A stretch of DNA of 64,000 bases, taken from assembly GCA_016187925.1 (NCBI GenBank), contig JACPIS010000021.1, positions 62,001 through 126,000 on the forward strand, read 5' to 3'. How positions within the stretch are numbered: position 1 is the stretch's first letter; each line of letters starts with the position of its first letter. The position numbers and the translations under genes were made by a program. The notes under the pieces were generated by a model that saw nothing but the letters and a program-made list of their open reading frames with translations, had not been told where the DNA came from and did not search any database. This document shows, piece after piece, positions 30,713-39,318 of this stretch. This DNA is from Opitutia bacterium (GTDB taxonomy: Bacteria; Verrucomicrobiota; Verrucomicrobiia; Opitutales; Opitutaceae).

Positions 30713-33349
30713 ATGTCTGCCGATGTCACCGCTGCAGAAGCGTCCACCCGTGCCCCGACTTTGCCTCCCCGGGCGAAGCCTGCGCGCGTAACCGCCGGCG
30801 AAGTCTGGCGGGGTGACTACGAGGTGGTCACGCCCTTCGGCGCTCCGGCGGGCCGCTGGTTCCGGGCGGTTCGCCTCCGCGACAGCCGGGAGGTCTGGCT
30901 CCGGGTCAGCAGTGCGGCCACAGCGGCGGAGCGCGACCGCGTCTGGCAAAAACTTGTCCAGTTGAAATCGCCCCGCCTGCAGCGGCCGCTCGAGGCGCAC
31001 GATGGCATCGAGCGCGTCGAGGTGTGGGAGGCCCCCGACGGCATCCCGTTGCGCGCCGCCCGGCAAAGCCGTGGAGCCCCCGGCCGGGGAGAAATCACCG
31101 CGCTCGTGCGGCAGCTCGTTCCGGCGCTCGAAGCCCTGCATGTCGCCGGCTTGGGACACTTTGGTTTGAACCTGGAAAATCTCTTCGTGCGGGATGGCGA
31201 TTCCGGCGTGGAGTTCATCCTGGGCGGATTCGACTCGACCGAACTGCTCGAGCAGGAGGGGCTCGTGCCGATCACGGTCGATCCGTTTTTCGCTCCGCCC
31301 GAAGCGGCCGGTTTGTTCAAGCACACGCCCGGGGCCGCGCTGGCGTCCTGGGACTGGTGGTCGCTGGGCCGCATCCTGCAGGAATACTTCCTCGGCTTCC
31401 ACGTCATCGCCCTGCTTTCCGCGGCCGATCGGGCCCGGCTGCCCCGCGACCTGCCCGCGCAGGCCGAGGCGCTGCTGTTCGAGCGCGACACCGGCACGCT
31501 GCGCCCCGGCGGCGTGGAATTGATGGACGGGCTCGATGCCGCGACGGCTCTCCTGCTCCGCGGCTTGCTCACGGGAGCGCGGGATGCGCGCTGGAGCGCC
31601 GCCGAGGTGCAGGCGTGGCTGGCCGGCGAAACGCCCGAGGAACGCTACAACCTGCCGCGCACCGAGCGGCTCTTCCGCTGGCGGGGCAAGGGCTACACCG
31701 TGGCGGAGGCGGCCCAGCTCTTTCGCGGACCGGAGCATTGGCGCGAGGCGGCCGCCCAGATCTTCGAGGACAGCAGGGAGGATACGCTGGCGTTTTTCCT
31801 GCGGGAAACCCGGGCGCACAAGCAAGCGCACGAGCGCGTGCAGACGCTGGTGCAGCTGGCCCAGAGTCCCACCCTGCGGGTGTTTCCCGAAGCGCTCCTG
31901 CGCGACGTGATCGCCGCGCTGGCGCTGCAGGCGTTGAGCGGGGGTGATTTTCTCTGGCGCGGCCTGCCGCTCAGCGCGGTGCGGTTGCGCGCCCAACTCG
32001 GCCGGGCGGACCAGGCCGGACAGACCCGCGCGGAGCTGGGCGCCCTGGCTGCGCCACCGGTGCTGCCGCTGATGCACGCGCAGGATCCGGCGGCCGGCCA
32101 GTTGTTGGAAACGCTCGTCAAGACGGCCATGGAAGCGGAAGGGATCATGGCCCGAAGCGCTCCGGGCAAAGCGGGCGCGAAGCACGATCCGGCCGAGCTG
32201 TGGCTGCTGGCGCTCGAGCCGGAGAACGTCCTGGCGAAGGCGCACGACAAGCTGCGCGAAGGCTACGCCTGCAGCACCGTGCCGGCGCTGGAGAAGATTT
32301 TCACCGCGGCGCAACCGACGCGCGGCATGCTCGTCGTGCTGGCGTGGGCCGGACGCGAGCCGGGCCGCCACGGTTTTCTCACGCATGCCGAGATGAAACG
32401 CCGCCGGCTGGCGCAACTGGCGGAGCGCGGGCGGTGGCTGGCGCAGTTGATTTTCTGGCTGCGCCTGGAGCGCGTGCTGCGGGCCGGACCGCTGCTTTTC
32501 GGCCGGCGCTGGTTGCTCGCGGCTGGCTGGCTGGCCTTGGTGCTGACGCTGGCGGTGCACGAGCCCGGGTTGGGCGGAGTGGCGCTGGGCCTGCTGCCGG
32601 TGGGCGCGCTGGCTTTGCTGCGCCTCGGTGCCGGCTGGTGGCAGGCGCGGGTCGTGCGCAAATGGGCGCCCGGGGCGGACGCCTGGACCTGGCGCGCCGG
32701 CCGGGAGCGCTGCCGGACCGAAGCCGCGAGTTTCGCCGGGCAACACGGCTTGCCGGACACACTCGGTGCGGCAACGAAGCTTTTCGGCGAGCTCGGCGGC
32801 GAGATGAAGGCGCTCGCGCGTCCTGAGCCGGTCGATCCTTTGCCGCGTCCCCCGCGCCACGCCGTCGGCTGGCTGGCCGTGGGGCTGAGCTGGGTCCTGG
32901 CCGCGGGCTTGGTTGCGGGCAGCGCCTGGCGCGCGGCCCGGCACCCGCCCTCGTGGGTGGCGCATCAGGCGGCCTGGCGGGCCTTGCTGCCGGCGCGGCC
33001 GGCACCGGAAACTCCACCGGCCGGGGACGTGAAGATTTCATGGCCTTACCGCGAGCCGCTGGAAACACCCTTCGAGATCACCGTGCAGGGCGCGTTCACG
33101 CCGACGGGAGCGCAGCTGGCGGCGGCGATCGCCCGCGGCCGGGGGTTTGTGCAAGGCTACAAGCCGGAGACCATCACCAGTTACATCGCCATCTACGTTC
33201 CTTTGGAGGGCGACAAGGGCGGGCTGCTGCTCTTCGACGGCAAGCGCGGGGTGATGATGGGCCGCAACGGCGTGCTGATCAACTTCGTGCCCCTCACAAA
33301 AACGTGGATGCAGATCGGGGACCAGCGGGCGCTTTTCATAGAAAAGTAG
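30713..33349 (+). CDS. Pseudokinase-domain membrane protein 1
   Basis: 878 residues (an ATG at 30698 is an alternative start). Residues ~35-230 have the outline of a Ser/Thr kinase: YEVVTPFGAPAG glycine loop region, APPEAA (194-199) and DWWSLGR (214-220). The catalytic residues are gone: the beta-3 lysine position is arginine (VWLRV, R64), HRD is HFG (HFGLNLENL, 149-157), and DFG is GGFDS (171-175). A helical middle follows, then three predicted membrane helices at ~600-615, 621-640 and 718-737, and a soluble C-terminal domain of ~110 residues. It is paralogous to the protein at 33798, with a TM2 protein gene between. No known family name applies; a scaffold or sensor role is inferred. Confidence 0.75.
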   Translation: MSADVTAAEASTRAPTLPPRAKPARVTAGEVWRGDYEVVTPFGAPAGRWFRAVRLRDSREVWLRVSSAATAAERDRVWQKLVQLKSPRLQRPLEAHDGIERVEVWEAPDGIPLRAARQSRGAPGRGEITALVRQLVPALEALHVAGLGHFGLNLENLFVRDGDSGVEFILGGFDSTELLEQEGLVPITVDPFFAPPEAAGLFKHTPGAALASWDWWSLGRILQEYFLGFHVIALLSAADRARLPRDLPAQAEALLFERDTGTLRPGGVELMDGLDAATALLLRGLLTGARDARWSAAEVQAWLAGETPEERYNLPRTERLFRWRGKGYTVAEAAQLFRGPEHWREAAAQIFEDSREDTLAFFLRETRAHKQAHERVQTLVQLAQSPTLRVFPEALLRDVIAALALQALSGGDFLWRGLPLSAVRLRAQLGRADQAGQTRAELGALAAPPVLPLMHAQDPAAGQLLETLVKTAMEAEGIMARSAPGKAGAKHDPAELWLLALEPENVLAKAHDKLREGYACSTVPALEKIFTAAQPTRGMLVVLAWAGREPGRHGFLTHAEMKRRRLAQLAERGRWLAQLIFWLRLERVLRAGPLLFGRRWLLAAGWLALVLTLAVHEPGLGGVALGLLPVGALALLRLGAGWWQARVVRKWAPGADAWTWRAGRERCRTEAASFAGQHGLPDTLGAATKLFGELGGEMKALARPEPVDPLPRPPRHAVGWLAVGLSWVLAAGLVAGSAWRAARHPPSWVAHQAAWRALLPARPAPETPPAGDVKISWPYREPLETPFEITVQGAFTPTGAQLAAAIARGRGFVQGYKPETITSYIAIYVPLEGDKGGLLLFDGKRGVMMGRNGVLINFVPLTKTWMQIGDQRALFIEK

Positions 33350-33426
33350 CCGCCGGTCGCCCGGAGGTTTGGTTGGACAAGCGGGGGTGCTTCGGACAGA
33401 AATCCCCGCACACACCCACTACCTCT

Positions 33427-33690
33427 ATGAGTGACCCCAAACCCGCTGGTGCAGACAAGAAAATCGCTGCTGGCATCCTGGGCATCCTGCTCGGTGCGCT
33501 CGGCATCCACAAGTTCATCCTCGGTTACACCAAGGAAGGCGTGATCATGCTGCTGGTGACCGTGCTGACGCTCGGTTTCGGCGGTTTCATCATGGGCATC
33601 ATCGGCCTGATCGAGGGCATTCTTTACCTGACGAAGGGCGACGACGAGTTCGTCGCGACCTACGTGACGGGCAAGCGCGGCTGGTTCTGA
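33427..33690 (+). CDS. TM2-domain membrane protein
   Basis: 87 residues. Two hydrophobic helices with the TM2 motif GALGIHKFILGYTKEGVIMLL, then GFIMGIIGLIEGILYLTKGDDEF. TM2 proteins are small and of unclear function; in bacteria the domain is often attached to, or encoded beside, kinase-like and signalling proteins. Here it lies between two paralogous pseudokinase genes (77 bases after the first, 107 before the second), which suggests a membrane complex. The ATG at 33427 is the obvious start; longer frames upstream overlap the first pseudokinase. Confidence 0.88.
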   Translation: MSDPKPAGADKKIAAGILGILLGALGIHKFILGYTKEGVIMLLVTVLTLGFGGFIMGIIGLIEGILYLTKGDDEFVATYVTGKRGWF

Positions 33691-33694
33691 GTCT

Positions 33695-33726
33695 GGGCGA
33701 CGCGACCCCGGCATGGGGTGTCGCCC
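33695..33726 (+). other. GC-rich hairpin after the TM2 gene
   Basis: GGGCGAC...ACCCC (33695-33709) pairs with GGGGTGTCGCCC (33715-33726), leaving a GCG bulge and a GGCAT loop. It starts 5 bases after the stop codon and has no T-run, so it may be an mRNA 3' stabiliser or attenuator rather than a classical terminator. Confidence 0.5.
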
Positions 33727-33765
33727 GGAGCGAAAGCGGCTAAAGTCCGCGGCCCAGAGCGACGA

Positions 33766-33788
33766 AATAGGGTGAGGCTCACCTTATT
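33766..33788 (+). promoter_or_regulatory. Leader hairpin just upstream of pseudokinase 2
   Basis: AATAGGGTGA (33766-33775) pairs with TCACCTTATT (33779-33788), including one G-U pair, around a GGC loop. It ends 9 bases before the ATG and covers the purine-rich stretch that would serve as ribosome binding site, so it could restrain translation initiation. Confidence 0.45.
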
Positions 33789-33797
33789 CCGCGCGCC

Positions 33798-36629
33798 ATG
33801 TCCGAACTCAATTCCGGGTCCGGGGAACTGGACGTTCCTCCCTCTGCCGATGCTGCTGCGTCGGGCGCCACCCCCTGCCCGGAGACGACGGGCGGATGCC
33901 CGTTGGCCGCCGGATTGCGTTGGCGCAGTTACCAGATCGAGGGCCCGTTGGAGCCCGGACCGGCCAATGCCTTCACGGCGATGAACGTCGGGCTCATGGA
34001 GCGCGTGCTGATCCGCGCGGTCCCCGTCACCGACGCGACGGAATGGCGGCGCGGAGCGTGGGAGCGGCTTGCCCACCAATTGCCGGCCGACGCGCGCGTG
34101 CTGCCGTGCTTGGAAGCCTTTGAAGAGGACGGCTGGCGCTACGAGGTTTCGCAGGTGCCGCCCACGGCGACCTTGCGCGAATGGTTCGCGTGCCACAAGG
34201 CGGACTACAACGCCGTCAAATCGCTGCTGAGCCTCATCGCCAAGACCCTCGGTGCGCTGCACGCGCAGGGCGTGGTGCACCTCAATCTCCGGACCGACAC
34301 CATCCACATCGACGACTCGGGCGACCACGTGCAGCTCGTCTTCGGCGGCTTGGAGGCGGCCACGCTCTACACGCAGTCCGATCTGGGCGTGCTGCAACCG
34401 GACTTCTTCTACGCTCCGCCCGAGGCCGCGGAAAAAAGCCTGCTGCGGCCGGGCACGGCCTTGTGCGCCTGGGACTGGTGGTCGGTCGGACGGATCTTGC
34501 AGGAGTTCGTGCTCGGGCGGCACGTGATGAGCGTGCTCTTCGGCGCCGATATCACGCAGCCGACGCCCGAATTGCGTACGCGGGCCGAGGCCCTGCTGCG
34601 GGAGCGCGAGCCGCCCGGCCTGCGGGCCGGAGCGGTCGAGGCGATGGGGCCGATCGACAAGGACCTCAAGGTCCTCCTGCGCGGCCTGCTCTCGGGTGCG
34701 CCGGAGGCACGCTGGGGTGGCGATGCGGTCAAGCGGTGGTCGGCCGGCGAAAAGGTGTCCAATCACTACGACCTCGCGCGCAACGCGCGCTTCTTTGCGT
34801 GGAAGGGCCGGGCGCTTTCGCTGCCGGAGGCCGCGGAGTTTTTTTCCACCGAAGAGAACTGGGCGGAGGGCGAGGAGAATCTCTTCGATCCGGGCAATGC
34901 CGAGACGCTCGCGCACTTCCTCTCGACCGTCCCGGCGCACCACGCCGACTGGCAAAAGCTCCAGCAGCTCTACGTGGCGGCCGAGTCGCCGGAGTGGGGC
35001 GGGGTGCCGCCGGTGGCCAGCCGCACGGTCATCGCGGCTGCGGCCTGGCTGACCCTGGGCCGTCAGCCGGGTTCGCTCATTTTGCGCGGACGGTCGATCG
35101 ATGCCGCGGGCCTCGCCGGTTTGCTGAGCAATCCCGAGGATTTCTACCATTGCGCGCTGGTGCTGGCGCTGATGTCGGCGCCGTTTCTCCGGTTGATCGA
35201 GAAACTCGATCCGGCGGCGACCGGCTTGCTGCGCCAGCTGGGGCAGACGAGCCACGAGGCGCTGCGCGCGGCGGAAACGCACGGGTGGCTGGCGCCCGGC
35301 GATATCGGAGCGCAGGCGCGGCTGCTGCAGCTTTCCCTCGAGCCCGCCGAAGCGATGCGGGCGCGGGTGGAGCGCATCCGGAGCAAGTTCGCCAGTTGCC
35401 GCGACGCCGAGCTGGCCCGTTTGCTCACGGAGAAACAGCCGGCGCACTGGGCGGAGGTCGTGCTGGCCTTCACGAGCGAGCAGCCCGACCGCTTCGGCTA
35501 CATCACCACGGAGGAGTATGCCCGCCAGCGGCTCGCCGAGCTGGAGGATCACGGGCGACGCCTGCGCGCGGCGGTGTTTTGGCTGGGAGCCCGCCGGGCA
35601 CTGCGGGTGGGCACGCCGATCACGGGATCGTGGCGGATCTTCCTCGGCTTCTGGCTGGCCGTCGTGGCGGTGGGAGGGCTGGTGGTCCGTGATCCCGGCA
35701 CTACTCTCTGGCTCGCGCTCGGCTTGCTGGCGTTGCGCGGGCTCGTGAGCTGGCGGGTGGGAAGGGTCGCCAGACGGATCGACCGCAGCGCGATGCCTTG
35801 GGGCTGGCGCGACAATCCCGAGCGCGGCGTCACCGAGGCGCGGCGTTCGTGGCCGGAGGCGTCCGCGGCGGACTTGCCCCGGCTCAAGCGCCAGCTCGCC
35901 GGGACGCTCTCCGCCATGCAGGCGCTCCGGCCGGAGGCACCGCTTTCGGCGACCTGCCATGCCCCGGAGCTGACGGAGGTCTGGCTCGGCCACGCGGCGG
36001 CGGCGCTCGTGTGTTTCGTCGGCTTCTTCCAGCTGGCCATGAGTTATTACCATCCGGATGCCACGCCGCTGCTCGTGCGCGGTCTCGGCAAGGCGGAGCG
36101 CATCGCCGGGCTGGCGCCGGCGCAACCATCCGTCGTCGCCCCGGCCGCACGCACGCCGGGGAAATCCGTGCCGCTTTTGCCGGACCTGCCGGGCCTGCCT
36201 CCCGGTCTCGCGGAGAAAATCGCATCGGGCGAATACGAACTCGTGAAGGACGGTTTTGGCCGGACGGTGCGCGGACCGCTGACCAAATGGGATTTGGCGC
36301 CGCCCGCGGTGGTCGCCTCGCTGCCGGTGGAGTCGCGGGCCCCGGCCACGCCGGCGCAACGGGCCTTTGCCCTCGTCAGCGGCGAACTGCTCCTCCAGCC
36401 CTACGCCCACAACGCCGTCAACGCCCTGCTCATCATCCGCGTGCCCACCAAGGATGGCTACGGGCTCATGATGTACAGCGCCCGCGACCGCAAGTTGCTC
36501 GACGGCGACACGCTTTACCTGCGCAACCCCGTGGCGGACCGCACCTGGTACCGGTTCGATCAGCGCAACGTCGTCTACCTCGGCGTGCCGGCCGAGCTGG
36601 AAAACGAAAATTCCCTTGCGCTGAAGTGA
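33798..36629 (+). CDS. Pseudokinase-domain membrane protein 2
   Basis: 943 residues, paralogue of the protein at 30713 with the same order of parts. The kinase-like domain (~45-240) keeps APPEAAE (206-212) and DWWSVGR (226-232) but has arginine for the beta-3 lysine (VLIRAV, 70-75), HLNLRTDTI in place of HRDxKxxN (161-169), and GGLEAA in place of DFG (183-188). Predicted membrane helices are at ~613-630, 635-651 and 729-749. A proline-rich linker leads to a C-terminal domain with similar strands (ALLIIRVPTKDGYGLMMYSARDRK). A matching TEEYARQRLAELEDHGRRLR segment precedes the helices in both. Catalysis is very unlikely. Confidence 0.78.
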   Translation: MSELNSGSGELDVPPSADAAASGATPCPETTGGCPLAAGLRWRSYQIEGPLEPGPANAFTAMNVGLMERVLIRAVPVTDATEWRRGAWERLAHQLPADARVLPCLEAFEEDGWRYEVSQVPPTATLREWFACHKADYNAVKSLLSLIAKTLGALHAQGVVHLNLRTDTIHIDDSGDHVQLVFGGLEAATLYTQSDLGVLQPDFFYAPPEAAEKSLLRPGTALCAWDWWSVGRILQEFVLGRHVMSVLFGADITQPTPELRTRAEALLREREPPGLRAGAVEAMGPIDKDLKVLLRGLLSGAPEARWGGDAVKRWSAGEKVSNHYDLARNARFFAWKGRALSLPEAAEFFSTEENWAEGEENLFDPGNAETLAHFLSTVPAHHADWQKLQQLYVAAESPEWGGVPPVASRTVIAAAAWLTLGRQPGSLILRGRSIDAAGLAGLLSNPEDFYHCALVLALMSAPFLRLIEKLDPAATGLLRQLGQTSHEALRAAETHGWLAPGDIGAQARLLQLSLEPAEAMRARVERIRSKFASCRDAELARLLTEKQPAHWAEVVLAFTSEQPDRFGYITTEEYARQRLAELEDHGRRLRAAVFWLGARRALRVGTPITGSWRIFLGFWLAVVAVGGLVVRDPGTTLWLALGLLALRGLVSWRVGRVARRIDRSAMPWGWRDNPERGVTEARRSWPEASAADLPRLKRQLAGTLSAMQALRPEAPLSATCHAPELTEVWLGHAAAALVCFVGFFQLAMSYYHPDATPLLVRGLGKAERIAGLAPAQPSVVAPAARTPGKSVPLLPDLPGLPPGLAEKIASGEYELVKDGFGRTVRGPLTKWDLAPPAVVASLPVESRAPATPAQRAFALVSGELLLQPYAHNAVNALLIIRVPTKDGYGLMMYSARDRKLLDGDTLYLRNPVADRTWYRFDQRNVVYLGVPAELENENSLALK

Positions 36630-36653
36630 GGTCTTTGCGGCGATGGTCCCGCA

Positions 36654-37797
36654 ATGATCGCACCCGAAACCTTTTCTCACCTCGAGAACATCAAGAAGCG
36701 CGCCGGCTACTTGTGGAGGTTTCTTTGACGTCGAGCAAAAACAACGCGAGATAGAGGCGATGGAGGCGGAGATGGGCGCTCCGACCTTCTGGGACAACAA
36801 CGAGCGCGCCCAGAAGCACATCGCCAAGCTCAACGGCCTGAAACGCGCCATCGGGGGCGTCGTGGCCTTCAACAAGAAGCTCGATGATGCCGCCGTCATG
36901 GTCGAGCTCATCGAGTCCGCCGAGCCCGCCGAGCAGGAGGCCTACGCCAAGGAGCTCGATGCGCAGGTCACCCAGATGGTCGAGGAGCTCGACAAGCTCG
37001 AGATCTCGTCCTTCCTCACCGGCCAGTTCGACAAGAACAACGCCATCCTCTCCATCCAGGCGGGCGCGGGCGGCACCGAGTCGAACGACTGGGCCGACAT
37101 CCTTTTCCGCATGTACTCGCGCTGGGCCGAGCGCCGCGGCTACGAGCTCGAGGTGCAGGACGTCCAGCCCGGCGACCAGGCGGGCATTTCCAAGGCGACC
37201 ATCCTCATCAAGGGCGAGAACGCCTACGGCTACGTCAAGGCCGAGCGCGGTGTCCACCGCCTCGTCCGCATCAGTCCCTTCGACGCCAACAAGCGCCGCC
37301 ACACCTCGTTCTGCGCGGTCGACGTGATCGCCGAGATCAACGAGGACATCGACATCGAGATCCCCGACAGCGAGATCCGCGTCGATGTCTACCGCTCCTC
37401 CGGCAAGGGCGGCCAGGGCGTCAACACCACGGACTCCGCCGTGCGCCTCACGCACATCCCGACCGGCATGGTGGTCGTCTGCCAGAACGAGCGCTCGCAG
37501 ATCAAGAACCGCGCCAGCGCGATGAACGTCCTCAAGGCCCGCCTCTACGAGAAGAAGCTCGACGAGCAGCGCAACGAGATGGAAAAATTCTACGGCGACA
37601 AGGGCGAGATCGGCTTCGGCAGCCAGATCCGCAGCTACGTGCTCCAGCCTTACCAGATGGTGAAGGACCTCCGCACCGGCGTCAGCACCAGCGACACGCA
37701 GGGCGTGCTCGACGGCGACCTCGACCGCTTCATCTCCGCCTGGCTCCGCGCGGGCTGCCCGCGCCACCGCAACAAGGACATACAGATGGACGACTGA
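36654..37797 (+). CDS. prfB: Peptide chain release factor 2 (programmed +1 frameshift)
   Basis: RF2, about 380 residues after frameshifting. The first 24 codons run from ATG 36654 to CTT 36723-36725, followed by an in-frame TGA (36726-36728). Reading resumes one base later at GAC (36727). The site is preceded by an internal Shine-Dalgarno-like GGAGG (36715-36719) and reads CTT TGA C, the classical autoregulatory arrangement. Downstream are the SPF stop-recognition tripeptide ([15 protein letters not shown]) and the GGQ loop ([12 protein letters not shown]). Low RF2 favours slippage and so more RF2. Annotation from the internal ATG at 36760 would lose the N-terminus. Confidence 0.96.
36715..36729 (+). 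promoter_or_regulatory. RF2 programmed +1 frameshift site
   Basis: GGAGG at 36715-36719, then TTT CTT TGA C. The slippery CTT occupies the P site when TGA reaches the A site; skipping one T brings GAC into frame. The sequence matches the conserved prfB recoding signal. Confidence 0.92.
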
Positions 37798-37798
37798 C

Positions 37799-37882
37799 GG
37801 AGGACAGATGACGCAAAGCAGCGGACAGTTTGTGCTTTGGGCGATTCGGGCTTCTGTCCGCAGTTCTCCGTCCTCTGTCCTC
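37799..37882. repeat. Imperfect inverted repeat with CTCTGTCCTC units
   Basis: GAGGACAGA (37800-37808) is complementary to TCTGTCCTC (37874-37882). The right side repeats related units (TCTGTCCGCAGTTCTCCGTCCTCTGTCCTCTG). It fills the 96-base gap between prfB and the ATP-grasp-like gene and is low in complexity compared with its surroundings. Confidence 0.55.
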
Positions 37883-37893
37883 TGATTTCCGCC

Positions 37894-39315
37894 ATGCCCA
37901 ATCTGTCCTACGACCAGCTCAAAGCCGCCCTCGGCGCCCAGTCCCTGTTCGAGGACAAGACCTGGCAGCTCTCGCCGCGCGCCTGGCCGCTGACGCCCGA
38001 GCAGAAGGCGCAGCTCGAGCAGATCGGCACGGCCTGCCTGGAATTTCATCAGGCGCTCGAGACGCTTTATCTCCGCTCCGTGGCGGGGAAAAACCTCCTG
38101 CGCAACAAGCCGCTGCTCGCCCCGTGGGTCGCCGATTATCTCGACCGCGGCAAGCCCGCCGAGCTGGTCGCCCACGCGCGCCACGCGCAGAACCGCGGCG
38201 CGTTCCCCACTGTGTTGCGGCCCGACCTGCTGCTCACCGAGGAAGGTTTCGCCCTCACCGAACTCGACTCCGTGCCCGGCGGCATCGGCCTGACGGCGTT
38301 CCTCAACCGGCTCTACGGCGGCGACAAGGACCCGGCGGTGCTCGGCCACGGCGACGCGATGATCGAGAATTTCCACCTGTCGCTCGCCGGCCTGCGCCCC
38401 GCGGCGCGCAATCCCCTGATCGCGATCCTGGTGAGCGACGAGGCCGGCACCTACCGGCCGGAGATGCTGTGGCTCGCCGAGCAGCTGCAACGGCTCGGTC
38501 GGCGCGTCTATTGCCTGCGCCTCGACGATGTTTTCCCGCTGGGCGGCGAGCTGTTCTTCGACATCGAGGGCACGCCCGAGAAGATCGACATCATCTACCG
38601 CTTCTTCGAGCTGTTCGATTGGGCCAACATCAAGGTGGCGCCGCACATCATGGAGGCGTGGGAAGCCGGGCATGTCGCCATCGCGCCGCCGATGCGCCAT
38701 TTCCAGGAGGAGAAGCTCACGCTCGCGCTGTTCCACCACCACCTGTTGCAGGAGTTCTGGCAGGAGAACCTGCCGCGCCGCAGCCACGAGCTGTTGCGCA
38801 AGCTCATCCCGCAATCGTGGGTCATGGACCCGGCGCCGCTGCCGCCCGGCGCGGTGCTCGACGGCCCGCGCGCCGGCGGGCGGGCGTTGAACGACTGGCG
38901 CGACCTCGCGGGCGCGTCGCAGAAGGAGCGCGACCTCATCATCAAGATTTCCGGCTTCCACGAGACGGCCTGGGGCGCGCGCAGCGTCGTGCTCGGCAGC
39001 GATTGCTCGCGCGAGGAGTGGCAGGCCGGCGTGGAGCAGGCGCTCAAGCTGGCTTCGGCCAACCTGCACGTGCTGCAGGAATACCGGAAGCCCAAGCGCG
39101 TCGCGCACAATCTCTACGAGCCGCGGGAAGACGGCGTGCCGGGCGAGTCCGTGCCGAAGCACGGCCGGCTCCGGTTGTGTCCGTATTTCTTCGTCGTGGG
39201 CGGGCAGGCGCGCCTGTCGGGAGCGCTCGCGACGTTCTGTCCGCCGGATAAAAAAATCATCCACGGCATGCAGGATGCGGCCTTGCTCCCCAGTAGGGTT
39301 TCCTCCTTAAGTTGA
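37894..39315 (+). CDS. Conserved protein, possibly of an ATP-grasp-like fold
   Basis: 473 residues, with no signal peptide or membrane segments. TVLRPDLLLTEEGFALTELDSVPGGIGLT resembles the metal/nucleotide-binding strand pair of circularly permuted ATP-grasp enzymes; FFDIEGTPEKIDIIYRFFELFDW, IKISGFHETAWGARSVVLG and HVLQEYRKPKRV follow. A glutamate-amine ligase-type activity would fit this but is only a guess. The stop codon is 4 bases before the GTG of the large Sel1/LysM gene, implying co-translation. The ATG at 37894 is preferred over 37837. Confidence 0.45.
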   Translation: MPNLSYDQLKAALGAQSLFEDKTWQLSPRAWPLTPEQKAQLEQIGTACLEFHQALETLYLRSVAGKNLLRNKPLLAPWVADYLDRGKPAELVAHARHAQNRGAFPTVLRPDLLLTEEGFALTELDSVPGGIGLTAFLNRLYGGDKDPAVLGHGDAMIENFHLSLAGLRPAARNPLIAILVSDEAGTYRPEMLWLAEQLQRLGRRVYCLRLDDVFPLGGELFFDIEGTPEKIDIIYRFFELFDWANIKVAPHIMEAWEAGHVAIAPPMRHFQEEKLTLALFHHHLLQEFWQENLPRRSHELLRKLIPQSWVMDPAPLPPGAVLDGPRAGGRALNDWRDLAGASQKERDLIIKISGFHETAWGARSVVLGSDCSREEWQAGVEQALKLASANLHVLQEYRKPKRVAHNLYEPREDGVPGESVPKHGRLRLCPYFFVVGGQARLSGALATFCPPDKKIIHGMQDAALLPSRVSSLS

Positions 39316-39318
39316 CGC

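Noticed and set aside
30701-32965. 754-residue open frame on the minus strand
   Set aside because: Antisense shadow of pseudokinase 1.
33660-36911. 1083-residue open frame on the minus strand
   Set aside because: Antisense of pseudokinase 2; composition is an arginine/glutamine/alanine shadow, and the plus-strand product has a paralogue.
36691-39264. 857-residue open frame on the minus strand
   Set aside because: Antisense of prfB and the ATP-grasp-like gene, whose plus-strand products are conserved or coherent.
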